Position numbers and translations under genes: made by a program | DNA from: an uncultured Collinsella sp. | GTDB lineage: Bacteria > Actinomycetota > Coriobacteriia > Coriobacteriales > Coriobacteriaceae | DNA: 17,579 nt | Direction of reading: 5' to 3' | Assembly (NCBI GenBank): GCA_900556365.1 | Contig: USOG01000013.1 | Span: 1 to 17,579 of the forward strand | Notes under the pieces: model-generated | The model's input: only the letters and a program-made list of their open reading frames with translations | Databases searched by the model: none | Told to the model about the DNA's origin: nothing | In this document: positions 6,757 through 14,253 of the stretch, piece after piece | Position numbering within the stretch: the first letter of the stretch is position 1 | Layout of the letters: the number at the start of each line of letters is the position of its first letter

Positions 6757-8157
6757 TTACTTGCGGACCAGCCTGGCGCAGAAGTGGCCGTCGTAGGAGT
6801 CGGCGTTTACCGGCACGCTTTGGAAGAGGCCTCGATCGTTCTGGCGTACGGATACGAGCTTCTTGGCCTGGTCGAACTCGGGGAGTTGCAGAATCTGTGC
6901 CTCGGAAAGCGGTGCCACGCTAAAGCCGGCACCCTCGGGAGAAGCAAGGAAAGCATCCACCACCTGCGTGTTCTCCTCGTCGAAGACCGAACACGTTGCA
7001 TAGATGAGCTCGCCGCCGGCAGCCACGCGCGCGGCAGCTTCCTTGAGCATCGTCAGCTGCAGTTTGGGCAGCTCAACCGTCACATCATTCTCGGTTAGGC
7101 GCCACGGAATCTCGGGATGACGACGCATGGTTCCGGTGCCCGAGCACGGCGCATCGATAAAGACCGTGTCGAATTTAACCGGCTCGCCAAGCATGGCATC
7201 AAACGATGTGAGCACCTCATCAAGCTCGCAGGCATCGCCCGAAACCGTACGAACGCCCTGAATACCGGCCTTATGCAGGCGCGCGAGATTCAGATCGCAC
7301 TTGCGATCATGCAGATCGAGCGCCGTATGCTGACGCTCATAGCCCGCACGCTTGGCCTGGCACATCATCACATAGGTCTTGGTGCCACGACCGGCACCAA
7401 TCTCAAGGCAGCTACCAGGGCGCGTGGCAGCCGTGGCGATAAGCTGCGCGTTGAGATCAGACGCCACCGCGGCAGCACGCTCAAACACACCCGAAGCAAC
7501 GGTAACCTGGGCATCAACCGGGGCATGGCAGCCCGGAAAGACAGGCGCGACGAGCTGCGAGATATACGGATCGGGCTTGGTCGCAAAGGCGTTCTCATGC
7601 AGGGCCAGCGGCGCGGGGGCCAGATTGCCGGCAAAGTTAAGCGCACCCTCTGGCGTGTCGAACGATGCCATAATGCGAGCGCACAGCCAACGCGGCAGAC
7701 CCATCAGGCGCGACAGACGAACCAAGCGTCGCTCAGACTCATCCACATCGGACGCCGTTGCAAAGTCCTCAACATTGTCAGCAACCTTATGCAGTACAGC
7801 ATTGGCCAAGCCCGCGGCGGACTTAGCACCGCAGCGAACCAGCTCAACACCTTGACTTACGGCAACGCGGCCAGGCGTATGCAGATAGAGCATCTCGAAG
7901 GCCGAGATACGAAGCGCCATGCGAACACGCGGCGCAACCTTCTTGGGCTTATCAAGAAACTGATCGAGCAGCTCGTCCAAAATACCCTGCGTGGCGGCCA
8001 CGCCCAGCGCCAAGCGGGCTGCAAAAGCGGAATCGCGCTGGTCAATAGCCTTGGCCGATGCGCGAGAGGACAGCACGTCGCGCGCATACATGCCGCGGCG
8101 ATCGGCCTCCATCAGCACATCGAGTGCAAGCTTGCGCGCGGGAGACAGCTTGCTCAT
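6757..8157 (-). CDS. rsmB: 16S rRNA m5C methyltransferase, RsmB/Sun family
   Basis: This SAM-dependent enzyme methylates a cytosine of 16S rRNA (C967 in E. coli numbering). The 466-residue protein has an N-terminal NusB-like RNA-binding domain (about 5-140), a linker domain, and a Rossmann methyltransferase domain from about 245. Motif I is LEIGAGRG (251-258), motif IV is DAPCSGTG (C338) and motif VI is ATCS (catalytic-type C389). Both cysteines of the RNA m5C mechanism are present. The start at 8157 is supported because its ATG overlaps the fmt stop as ATGA (8154-8157), a sign of translational coupling. A GGGGTGG stretch lies just upstream. An in-frame ATG 48 bases further up would lie inside fmt and adds no family sequence. 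Length is near the usual 430-450. Assignment to RsmB rather than another NOP/Sun member rests on the NusB domain and the fmt linkage. Confidence 0.93.
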   Translation of the reverse strand: MSKLSPARKLALDVLMEADRRGMYARDVLSSRASAKAIDQRDSAFAARLALGVAATQGILDELLDQFLDKPKKVAPRVRMALRISAFEMLYLHTPGRVAVSQGVELVRCGAKSAAGLANAVLHKVADNVEDFATASDVDESERRLVRLSRLMGLPRWLCARIMASFDTPEGALNFAGNLAPAPLALHENAFATKPDPYISQLVAPVFPGCHAPVDAQVTVASGVFERAAAVASDLNAQLIATAATRPGSCLEIGAGRGTKTYVMMCQAKRAGYERQHTALDLHDRKCDLNLARLHKAGIQGVRTVSGDACELDEVLTSFDAMLGEPVKFDTVFIDAPCSGTGTMRRHPEIPWRLTENDVTVELPKLQLTMLKEAAARVAAGGELIYATCSVFDEENTQVVDAFLASPEGAGFSVAPLSEAQILQLPEFDQAKKLVSVRQNDRGLFQSVPVNADSYDGHFCARLVRK

Positions 8158-9074
8158 GACAAACCACCCCAGATAAGATCGGCGCCTTGCAGCCCAGCAG
8201 CCCAAGCAGAAGCGGCCATGGCACGCTTGCCATCGGGCTTAACATCGAGCAGTTCAACCGCACCATCGGAAAGGCCAAGGAAAACACGCTTGTTCTTGAC
8301 AGCAATAGCGCCCTCGCCAAGCGACACATCAGCCGGCGCAGCATCGAGCACGCGCACGGTCTTGCCGGCAATCACGCAACGAGCGGGAGCGGTATCGGAC
8401 GAGGCCAGCACATGACGCACGCAATCGAGCGCTGCCATCTGAGGATCCAGGCGCATCTCCTGCTTAGAAATCTTAGCAGCATGAGTGACGAGTGACTCAT
8501 CCTGTTCGGTCCAAACGGCGGTGCCGTCGGCGAGGGAAGGAAGCGTATCAGCCAGCAGCTTGCCGCCCAGCTCGCCAAGCTCCATAGTCAGCGCCTCAGC
8601 ATGCTTACCGGCAACCGACGTGGAAGCCCGGGCACAATAAGCACCAGTATCCACGCCATGCCCAATGCGCATAATGGAAACGCCAGCAACCTCATCACCA
8701 GCGAGAATCGCACGCTGAATAGGAGCAGCCCCACGCCAACGCGGCAGCAAGGACGCATGAACATTCACAATGCCGAGCGGCGCCATATGCAGCACCTCAT
8801 CAGGCAAAATGCAGCCATAGGCAGCCACACAGAAAATATCGGCCTGGGCAGCTTGGAGCGCCTCAACAACCTCCGGCGTCATACGATTAGCCTCAATAAC
8901 CGGCAGACCAAGCTCAAGCGCCTTGGCCTTAACAGGAGAAGGCTCGAGCCTCTTGCCACGCCCACGAACAGCATCAGGACGAGTAACAACAAGCGCAATC
9001 TCATTCCCAGCGTCAACAAGCGAAGTCAGCGAAGGCACCGCAAAATCAGGCGTACCCATAAACACAATACGCAT
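8154..9074 (-). CDS. fmt: Methionyl-tRNA formyltransferase
   Basis: Fmt uses 10-formyl-tetrahydrofolate to formylate Met-tRNAfMet for translation initiation. The 306-residue protein is close to the usual ~310. The N-terminal domain begins RIVFMGTPDFAVPSL. The catalytic triad is visible as N104 and H106 in NVHASLLPRWRG and D142 in GVDTGA, as in the E. coli enzyme. THAAKISKQE (about 197-206) marks the junction to the C-terminal tRNA-binding domain. The start has GGGGAG about 9 bases upstream. The stop overlaps rsmB by four bases. Functionally it pairs with def on the same strand, which removes the formyl group, although an unusual 326-bp gap separates the two. Confidence 0.95.
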   Translation of the reverse strand: MRIVFMGTPDFAVPSLTSLVDAGNEIALVVTRPDAVRGRGKRLEPSPVKAKALELGLPVIEANRMTPEVVEALQAAQADIFCVAAYGCILPDEVLHMAPLGIVNVHASLLPRWRGAAPIQRAILAGDEVAGVSIMRIGHGVDTGAYCARASTSVAGKHAEALTMELGELGGKLLADTLPSLADGTAVWTEQDESLVTHAAKISKQEMRLDPQMAALDCVRHVLASSDTAPARCVIAGKTVRVLDAAPADVSLGEGAIAVKNKRVFLGLSDGAVELLDVKPDGKRAMAASAWAAGLQGADLIWGGLS

Positions 9075-9108
9075 AAAGAACGTCTCCCCTCAACCAAAGC
9101 CGAGACGG

Positions 9109-9201
9109 CTACAAATAACAGCGGAAAGCCAAGTACCCAGCCCATCCGCAATAACAATTCAACAAGAACAAATATACCCAAAAACAAAGAAAGAGCCGCA
9201 T
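9109..9201 (-). CDS. Possible 30-residue hydrophobic small protein
   Basis: ATG 9201 opens a 30-codon frame that begins MRLFLCFWVY and continues through a mostly hydrophobic stretch rich in Phe, Leu, Cys and Tyr, enough for one membrane span. A GAGAGG lies 9 bases upstream. The frame ends 34 bases before the fmt start. It could be a small membrane protein, a leader peptide for fmt, or simply a chance frame in T-rich DNA, since T-rich codons encode hydrophobic residues. I recognise no family. Confidence 0.2.
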   Translation of the reverse strand: MRLFLCFWVYLFLLNCYCGWAGYLAFRCYL

Positions 9202-9290
9202 AAAAGCAGCCCTCTCAACAAAGCACCTATCAGCGAAGACGCCCTTCCCTGGCCCGACGGCACCCGGGCGAACCGAGCCAGAACAACGCA

Positions 9291-9392
9291 GTCCCCGGTG
9301 CTGAGCGCCCACATATCGTCCCGCGCGCAGTTTCGCAGCGAAGCGAGAATGTTTGAGCACGGGATGATATGTGGGCGCTCAGCACCGGGGAC
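9291..9392. repeat. 102-bp palindromic element between def and fmt
   Basis: Arms of 33 bases (9291-9323 and 9360-9392) are complementary except at one position (9318/9365), which is a G-U wobble in plus-strand RNA. The outer ends are GTCCCC/GGGGAC. The 36-base centre has a smaller potential hairpin (CGC..GCG near 9334-9345). One arm ends 8 bases after the def stop codon. There is no T-run and no coding capacity. The size and perfection fit a non-autonomous palindromic repeat (REP- or MITE-like) better than a terminator. Confidence 0.7.
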
Positions 9393-9400
9393 GGTGGGAC

Positions 9401-9937
9401 CTATTCCGTCTCGCCCGGTCGAGCGCCGCGGGCCAGGGCGTCCTGGTACTCCTTGACTGCCTTGAGCCTCTGCATGGGCTTAAGGCGCTCGAACATGGTG
9501 TTGCCGTGCAGGTGATCGATCTCGTGCTGCAGGCAAACACAGAACAGGTCGCCCGTGGCCTCGTAGCGAATCAGGTTGGCGTCCAAGTCGTACGCCTCGA
9601 CGACGACATGGTCGGGACGCTCGATCTCGCAGCTGATGCCAGGGATGGAAAGGCAGCCCTCGCTAAACGGCACCAGATGGTCGCTCTGCTCAACAATGAC
9701 AGGATTGATGAGCACGTACGGATCGTAGTCGCTCTTGTCGCTGTAGTCGCAGTCGATGGTGACGAGCTGAATGAGCTCGCCGATCTGCGGAGCAGCCAGG
9801 CCGCAACCGCCGTTCTCGAACATCATCTTCTTCATCTTCTCGGCAAGTGCCTCAATCGCCGGAGTGATCTCCTCGATGACGGCGCACTCCTGGCGCAGAC
9901 GAGGGTCGGGCGACAGTACGATTCCGTTGGCTTCCAT
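9401..9937 (-). CDS. def: Peptide deformylase
   Basis: This metalloenzyme removes the N-formyl group from nascent proteins. All three family motifs are present: GCGLAAPQ (residues 44-51), EGCLS with metal ligand C95, and HEIDH with ligands H138 and H142 and catalytic E139. The length of 178 is normal. Two ATGs lie six bases apart. AAAGGA abuts the first (9943) but sits 5 bases before the second (9937), so I use 9937. The gene starts 18 bases after the priA stop, which indicates one transcript. The def-fmt pairing is functional, linking formylation and deformylation of the initiator methionine. Confidence 0.95.
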   Translation of the reverse strand: MEANGIVLSPDPRLRQECAVIEEITPAIEALAEKMKKMMFENGGCGLAAPQIGELIQLVTIDCDYSDKSDYDPYVLINPVIVEQSDHLVPFSEGCLSIPGISCEIERPDHVVVEAYDLDANLIRYEATGDLFCVCLQHEIDHLHGNTMFERLKPMQRLKAVKEYQDALARGARPGETE

Positions 9938-9955
9938 GGCCATCCTTTCGGGTTG

Positions 9956-12409
9956 TTACATCAAATCATAGGCGTCGACGTCAACGCTCACGCTCACGCC
10001 GCGCACGGAGCCCACCTCTTTGAGGCAGGCGTCGATATCATCAGAGACATGGTACCCCACGGGCGACTTCACAAGCAGATGGAAGCGGTAACGGTCCTTG
10101 GCTCTCTCGATTACACACGAAGCAGGACCCAGCACCTGCGGCACCGCGCTCCCCGCCCGCAAAAAGTCGGGTGCGGCGGCATGCCAGCGGCGCTTAAGTA
10201 GCTTTGCGATGCGCCCGATGTAGTCCCGCGCGTCGTCTCGGTTCGCCGACCACACCAAGATGTTGACCAAGCGAACAAACGGCGGGTACAGCGCGTCGCG
10301 GCGCTGATCCAGGTCGTAGTCGGTAAAGATCGAGCGGTCGTGCTCAGCGACGGCGCGAATGACCGGGTCATCGGGCAGGTAGGTCTGGATGATGACCTCG
10401 CCGGGGCGATCGCCGCGTCCGGCACGGCCGGCGACTTGCTCAAGCAAATCGTAGGCGCGCTCCCCCGCGCGGAAGTCCGGCAGCTTGAGGGCAAAGTCGG
10501 CATTGACCACGCCCACGAGTGTGACCTCGGGAAAGTCGAGGCCCTTTGCGATCATTTGGGTACCCAGTAACACGGCACAATCGGACGCATCGAACTGCTC
10601 GAGCAACTTTTTGTGCGCATCCTTACCACGCGTGGAATCGGCATCCATGCGAATGATGGCGACGTCCTCGGGCAGCATTTGGTGCAGTGCGTCCTCGATC
10701 TGCTGAGTGCCCAGACCCATTTTTGCCAGGTAGCGACTGCCACATTTGGGACAGCGACTCGTGGGCGCGGGATACGGCTGCACACGCCAAGACGAACCGC
10801 AGGTGTGACACTGCAGCGTGTGCGTGCGCTCGTGGTACGTAAGCGCGGTAGAGCAGTGGTTGCAGGTGGGCACGCAGCCGCATTCGCGGCACATCAGGAA
10901 CGGCGCAAAGCCACGGCGGTTATGCAGCAGCACGGCCTTCTCGCGGCGCTCGACCACTCGCTCCAAGCCCTCCATCAAGGGTTTTGAGAACATTGAGCGG
11001 CTGCCGTGCGAGAACTCGCGACGCAGGTCGGCAATGCGAACCGTGGGCAGAACCGCGTGCCCCGGGCGCTCGGGCATCTCGACACGCGTCCAGGTGGCAC
11101 CGTTATACGTGCCACGGCGGCAGCGGTCGAGGGCCTCGGCAGAAGGCGTGGCGGAACCCAGCACGAGCGGGCAGCGATAGCGCCGCGCCATCTCGGCCGC
11201 CACCTCGCGCGCATGGTAGCGCGGGCTGGAACCCTGCTTGTAGCTGGTCTCGTGCTCCTCGTCGAGGATGATGAGACCTAAATCGTTGAGCGGGCAAAAG
11301 AGCGCCGAGCGGGCGCCGACGACCACACGCGCGGCACCGCTGGCGACCATGTCCCACTGATCCAAGCGCTCGCCGGCCGAAAGGCGTGAGTGGAAGACCG
11401 CGACCGTCTCACCGAAGCGCGAGCGGAAGCGGCCGACGGTCTGGGCCGTCAGCGAGATCTCGGGCACCAACACGCAAGCCGAACGGCCGGCTGCGAGCAC
11501 GCGCTCGATGGCGGAGAGATAAACCTCGGTTTTGCCGGAGCCGGTGACGCCGTCGACCAGCACCACGTCGCCATGGGCGTCTAGACTGGCGCGCTCAATC
11601 TGCGCGAGTGCCTGCTGCTGGCCGTTGGTAAGGGAGACCGGCGCCTTGCCGCTTGCCGAAGACAGCGTGGTCTGCTCGCTGCAGCCACGCCACGCACGGC
11701 GCTCCTCCACCACCACGACACCGCGTTTTTCAAGCGACTTGATGGTCGCCGACATGCTGTTATAGAGCAGGTTGAGGTCGCGCGTCGTAACCGGGCCGCA
11801 CTGGAGTGCCTCGATGAGCTGGCGCTGGCGAACGGCGGTCTTGGGCGGCGTATAGTCAAAACCTTCGGGCGTGAGCATGACCCAGCGGTTTTGGATAGGC
11901 TTGACGGCGGGACGTTCAACCGTCCACACGCCGTCGTCGCCTTTGACCACGCGCGGGCTTCCACCCGGGGGCAAGAACAGGCGCAGGCACTCGGAAAGCG
12001 TCGCGACATATTCGCGGCTCATCCAACGCGCGATGCGGGCGGCCTCGGCACTAAAGAGCGGCTTGCTGAGAATCGCCTCGATGGGCTTTATACGCGCGGG
12101 ATCGAGGGCGATTTTGCCTCGCAGCTCGCTTAGCTCAGACGCAATGTCGACGATATAGCCAGCGGCCGCACGGCTACCAAAGTGGACCAGGACCGTGGAT
12201 CCAATCTGCGCCTCGTTGGCAAGAGTTTCCGGGATGCCGTAGGCGAATGGCTCGGACAGCGCACGCGTCGGAATGTCCAGGACTACGCTCGCGTAGGCGG
12301 CGATGGGCTCAGGTACAGGCTCGGACTTGGCCGGGGCAACAGCAGGCTCGGGCGTGGCCGGAGCCTCCTCCGGTTCCGGCGAACCAAACAGTGACAGTTG
12401 CTCGGCCAT
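9956..12409 (-). CDS. priA: Primosomal protein N' (replication restart helicase PriA)
   Basis: PriA is a 3'-5' superfamily 2 helicase that recognises stalled forks and reloads the replisome. The 817-residue protein has the 3'-end-binding domain (about 38-150), a winged-helix region, and helicase motifs GVTGSGKT (287-294) and DEEH (383-386). A zinc-binding insert with cysteine pairs 507/510, 516/519, 534/537 and 553/556 follows, plus an extra C512, then QVAGRAGR (658-665). E. coli PriA has 732 residues. Part of the excess is a 38-residue N-terminal extension: QLSLF at residues 4-8, then a Pro/Glu/Ala-rich linker. ATG 12409 follows a GGGAGG about 10 bases upstream. No ATG, GTG or TTG occurs between codon 1 and the PriA core, so the extension is real unless translation uses a non-standard start. 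QLSLF matches the bacterial sliding-clamp-binding consensus; that function is inference. Confidence 0.95.
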   Translation of the reverse strand: MAEQLSLFGSPEPEEAPATPEPAVAPAKSEPVPEPIAAYASVVLDIPTRALSEPFAYGIPETLANEAQIGSTVLVHFGSRAAAGYIVDIASELSELRGKIALDPARIKPIEAILSKPLFSAEAARIARWMSREYVATLSECLRLFLPPGGSPRVVKGDDGVWTVERPAVKPIQNRWVMLTPEGFDYTPPKTAVRQRQLIEALQCGPVTTRDLNLLYNSMSATIKSLEKRGVVVVEERRAWRGCSEQTTLSSASGKAPVSLTNGQQQALAQIERASLDAHGDVVLVDGVTGSGKTEVYLSAIERVLAAGRSACVLVPEISLTAQTVGRFRSRFGETVAVFHSRLSAGERLDQWDMVASGAARVVVGARSALFCPLNDLGLIILDEEHETSYKQGSSPRYHAREVAAEMARRYRCPLVLGSATPSAEALDRCRRGTYNGATWTRVEMPERPGHAVLPTVRIADLRREFSHGSRSMFSKPLMEGLERVVERREKAVLLHNRRGFAPFLMCRECGCVPTCNHCSTALTYHERTHTLQCHTCGSSWRVQPYPAPTSRCPKCGSRYLAKMGLGTQQIEDALHQMLPEDVAIIRMDADSTRGKDAHKKLLEQFDASDCAVLLGTQMIAKGLDFPEVTLVGVVNADFALKLPDFRAGERAYDLLEQVAGRAGRGDRPGEVIIQTYLPDDPVIRAVAEHDRSIFTDYDLDQRRDALYPPFVRLVNILVWSANRDDARDYIGRIAKLLKRRWHAAAPDFLRAGSAVPQVLGPASCVIERAKDRYRFHLLVKSPVGYHVSDDIDACLKEVGSVRGVSVSVDVDAYDLM

Positions 12410-12440
12410 GGTCTCTGTACCTCCCATCCCATACGTCTTT

Positions 12441-12474
12441 AGAAACAAGAGCCCCGCTCGGGTGAACGGGGCTC
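12441..12474 (-). terminator. Intrinsic terminator after gltX
   Basis: Read on the minus strand, GAGCCCCG (12474-12467), a 10-base loop and CGGGGCTC (12456-12449) form an 8-bp stem followed by TTGTTTCT. It lies between the gltX stop and the priA start. priA therefore probably has its own promoter or depends on readthrough; the 40 bases left before its start give little room for one. Confidence 0.75.
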
Positions 12475-12497
12475 GGATACGTGCGTTTACGCGGCTG

Positions 12498-13973
12498 CTA
12501 CAGCGCCATCGTGCGGGCGCGGTCGATGCGCGCCAGGCAGTCGTCGCGACCAACGAGCGCCATGGTCTCGCCCAGCGGAGGGCTCACCATGTTGCCGCAG
12601 ACGGCGACGCGCACGGCCTGGAACACCACGCGCTTCTTAAGGTCCATCTGCTCGGGCAGCGGCTCAAGCGCGGCGTCGATGTTGGCAGCCGTCCACTCGT
12701 CCACGCCCTCGAGCGCGGCCTTGGCGGCGTCCAGAATGGCGCCCATGCCTTCCTTGGCCAGGCCCTTGTTAACGGACTTCTCGTCATACTCGAGCGTCTC
12801 GGCCGTAGCGAAGATGGGAGCGGCGACGGTCACGGCGTCGGCCGGCATCTTGGTGCGCGGCTTGACGATAGCGGCAAGCGCGTCGATCCAGTCCTCGCCG
12901 TACTCGACATTACCCTCGATGAGACCCGCCTCGTGCAGCTCGGGGACCATGATCTCATCGGCAAACTGGGCGTCGGACATACCGTTGATGTACTCGGCAT
13001 TGACCCAGTCGAGCTTCTTGGGGTCGAAGGTCGCCGGGTTCTTGGAGATGCGGTCGAGCGAAAACTTGCTGGCCAGGACATCGCGCGGGATGATCGTGGT
13101 CTCGCCGTCGAGCGACCAGCCGAGCAGCGCCAGGTAGTTGACGAAGGCGTCGGACAGGTAGCCGGCGTCGCGATACTCCTCCACCGAGGTGGCGCCGTGG
13201 CGCTTGGAGAGCTTTTTGCCGTCGGCGCCCAGGATCATGGAGATGTGGGCGAACGTGGGCACGGGCGCGCCGAGGGCCTCGTAGACCATGACCTGACGCG
13301 GGGTGTTGGACAGGTGGTCGTCGCCGCGGATGACATGGGTGATCTTCATCATGGCGTCGTCGACGACGGTCGCGAAGTTGTACGTGGGCGTGCCATCGGA
13401 GCGGAAGATGACAAAGTCGTCGAGCTCCTTGGCGTCGAAGGTCACCTCGCCGTGGACGGCGTCGTGGATAACGACGTCGCCGCGGTCCTCGGGCACCTTG
13501 ATGCGCAGGACGTAGGACTCGCCGGCCTCGATGCGACGGCGGGCCTCCTCGGGATCAAGATCGCGGCAACGGCGCTGATAGCCCTGGAAGGGGTCCTTGC
13601 GCTCCTGCGCGGCCTTGCGGTCGGCATCGAGCTGCTCCTTGGTGCAGAAGCAGGGATAGGCCTTGCCCTCGTCCCAAAGCTTCTGGGCGGCCTGCTTGTA
13701 CAGGTCCAGGCGCTCGGTCTGGGCGTAGGGGCCAAAATCGCCGCCCACCTCGGGACCCTCGTCCCAGTCCAGGCCCAGCCAACGCATGGCGCGCAGGATG
13801 ATCTGCGTGTTCTCGTCGGTGGAGCGGGTGGGGTCGGTGTCGTCGATGCGCAGGATGAACGTGCCGCCGTTTGCGCGGGCGAAAGCCCAGTTATAGATAG
13901 CGGTGCGGGCGCCGCCGATGTGCAGCTTGCCCGTCGGTGAGGGTGCAAAGCGGACGCGAACGTCTGATGCCAT
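12498..13973 (-). CDS. gltX: Glutamyl-tRNA synthetase
   Basis: This class I aminoacyl-tRNA synthetase charges tRNAGlu, and in bacteria lacking GlnRS also tRNAGln; which applies here cannot be told from the window. The 491-residue protein begins VRVRFAPSPTGKLHIGG, with the HIGH-type motif HIGG at 18-21. The KMSKS-type motif is KLSKR at 254-258. The zinc-binding insertion has C108-x-C110 and Y132/C136. The C-terminal half is the anticodon-binding region. ATG 13973 has GAGGAG at 6 bases spacing. An upstream in-frame ATG at 14012 adds 13 residues that are not family-like. The gene has its own terminator. Confidence 0.95.
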   Translation of the reverse strand: MASDVRVRFAPSPTGKLHIGGARTAIYNWAFARANGGTFILRIDDTDPTRSTDENTQIILRAMRWLGLDWDEGPEVGGDFGPYAQTERLDLYKQAAQKLWDEGKAYPCFCTKEQLDADRKAAQERKDPFQGYQRRCRDLDPEEARRRIEAGESYVLRIKVPEDRGDVVIHDAVHGEVTFDAKELDDFVIFRSDGTPTYNFATVVDDAMMKITHVIRGDDHLSNTPRQVMVYEALGAPVPTFAHISMILGADGKKLSKRHGATSVEEYRDAGYLSDAFVNYLALLGWSLDGETTIIPRDVLASKFSLDRISKNPATFDPKKLDWVNAEYINGMSDAQFADEIMVPELHEAGLIEGNVEYGEDWIDALAAIVKPRTKMPADAVTVAAPIFATAETLEYDEKSVNKGLAKEGMGAILDAAKAALEGVDEWTAANIDAALEPLPEQMDLKKRVVFQAVRVAVCGNMVSPPLGETMALVGRDDCLARIDRARTMAL

Positions 13974-14062
13974 GGAAATCTCCTCGATTGCAGGATGGAT
14001 GTCTAACCGCACCAGTATAAAGCATCAAAGCAACCTCCGCACAAAGGGCACCGACCTACTAC

Positions 14063-14142
14063 TCATTGGGGACAGACTTAAATGAACAGCCCTAAATTAA
14101 GAACGTCTCCAACGACTGGTCATTTAAGTCTGTCCCCAATGA
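14063..14142. repeat. 80-bp perfect palindromic element between gltX and metK
   Basis: Two exactly complementary 23-base arms (14063-14085 and 14120-14142) contain the core GGGGACAGACTTAAATGA and its complement, with a 34-base centre. Short flanking matches lie just outside (GCACC at 14048-14052 with GGTGC at 14146-14150). There is no T-run and no reading frame. It sits between two divergent genes, so it cannot be a terminator shared by both. GGGGACAGAC-type ends recall palindromic repeats mobilised by Y1 (IS200/RAYT-like) transposases. That link is from memory and no transposase is present here. Confidence 0.75.
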
Positions 14143-14157
14143 ATAGGTGCGGAAAGG

Positions 14158-14186
14158 GTGTGAATGTTTGATTTACGCGCTATGAT
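14158..14186 (+). promoter_or_regulatory. Candidate metK promoter
   Basis: TATGAT at 14181-14186 is a good -10. The -35 at 17-base spacing (14158-14163) is poor. A TTGATT at 14168-14173 is too close to serve. Transcription would start near 14193 and give a leader of about 60 bases. The start of the gltX transcript must lie on the other side of the palindrome. Confidence 0.4.
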
Positions 14187-14235
14187 GTGCCCTTGCATAG
14201 AGAGCCTGGCGGAATGGTAACGGTCGCCGGGACAC
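14187..14235 (+). promoter_or_regulatory. Foldable metK leader
   Basis: CCTGGCG (14205-14211) can pair with CGCCGGG (14225-14231), seven pairs with one G-U. GTGCCC at 14187-14192 can alternatively pair with GGG and CAC at 14229-14235, which competes for the same bases. The pairing ends 10 bases before GAAAGGA, the metK ribosome-binding site. Two competing folds next to a SAM synthetase start would suit a SAM-responsive switch. I do not recognise a known SAM aptamer here, and the assignment is speculative. Confidence 0.25.
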
Positions 14236-14253
14236 GTTTTTGAAAGGACAATC

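Larger units (their letters stand above)
9075..9400. other. Expanded def-fmt intergenic region
   Basis: This 326-base gap interrupts a gene order that is normally tight. Nearest fmt (9110-9230) it is AT-rich compared with its surroundings, T-rich on the minus strand, and holds a 30-codon hydrophobic frame (9109-9201). Then comes ordinary GC-rich DNA without a clear gene, and next to def the large palindrome at 9291-9392. fmt may need its own promoter in the AT-rich part, but I see no convincing -35/-10 pair. Confidence 0.6.

Noticed and set aside
7117..8415. Plus-strand open frame of 432 codons
   Set aside because: Antisense to rsmB and fmt, both of which have intact catalytic motifs; the product has no recognisable domain.
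6685..9392. Intrinsic terminators at the long inverted repeats 6685-6749 and 9291-9392
   Set aside because: Neither has a T-run on the relevant strand, and the arms and loops are much longer than usual; they are reported as repeats or structured RNA instead.
12303..13940. Plus-strand open frame of 545 codons
   Set aside because: It lies antisense to gltX, which has all the GluRS motifs. The Gly/Val/Asp-rich product has no recognisable domain; it is a GC-bias shadow.
14168..14186. TTGATT plus TATGAT as a standard metK promoter
   Set aside because: The two hexamers are only 7 bases apart, too close for a sigma-70-type promoter.
14203..14230. tRNA-like stretch (CTGGCGGAATGGTAACGG) in the metK leader
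   Set aside because: It resembles a leucine-type D-arm, but there is no anticodon arm, no GTTCGA T-loop and no acceptor pairing within tRNA length.
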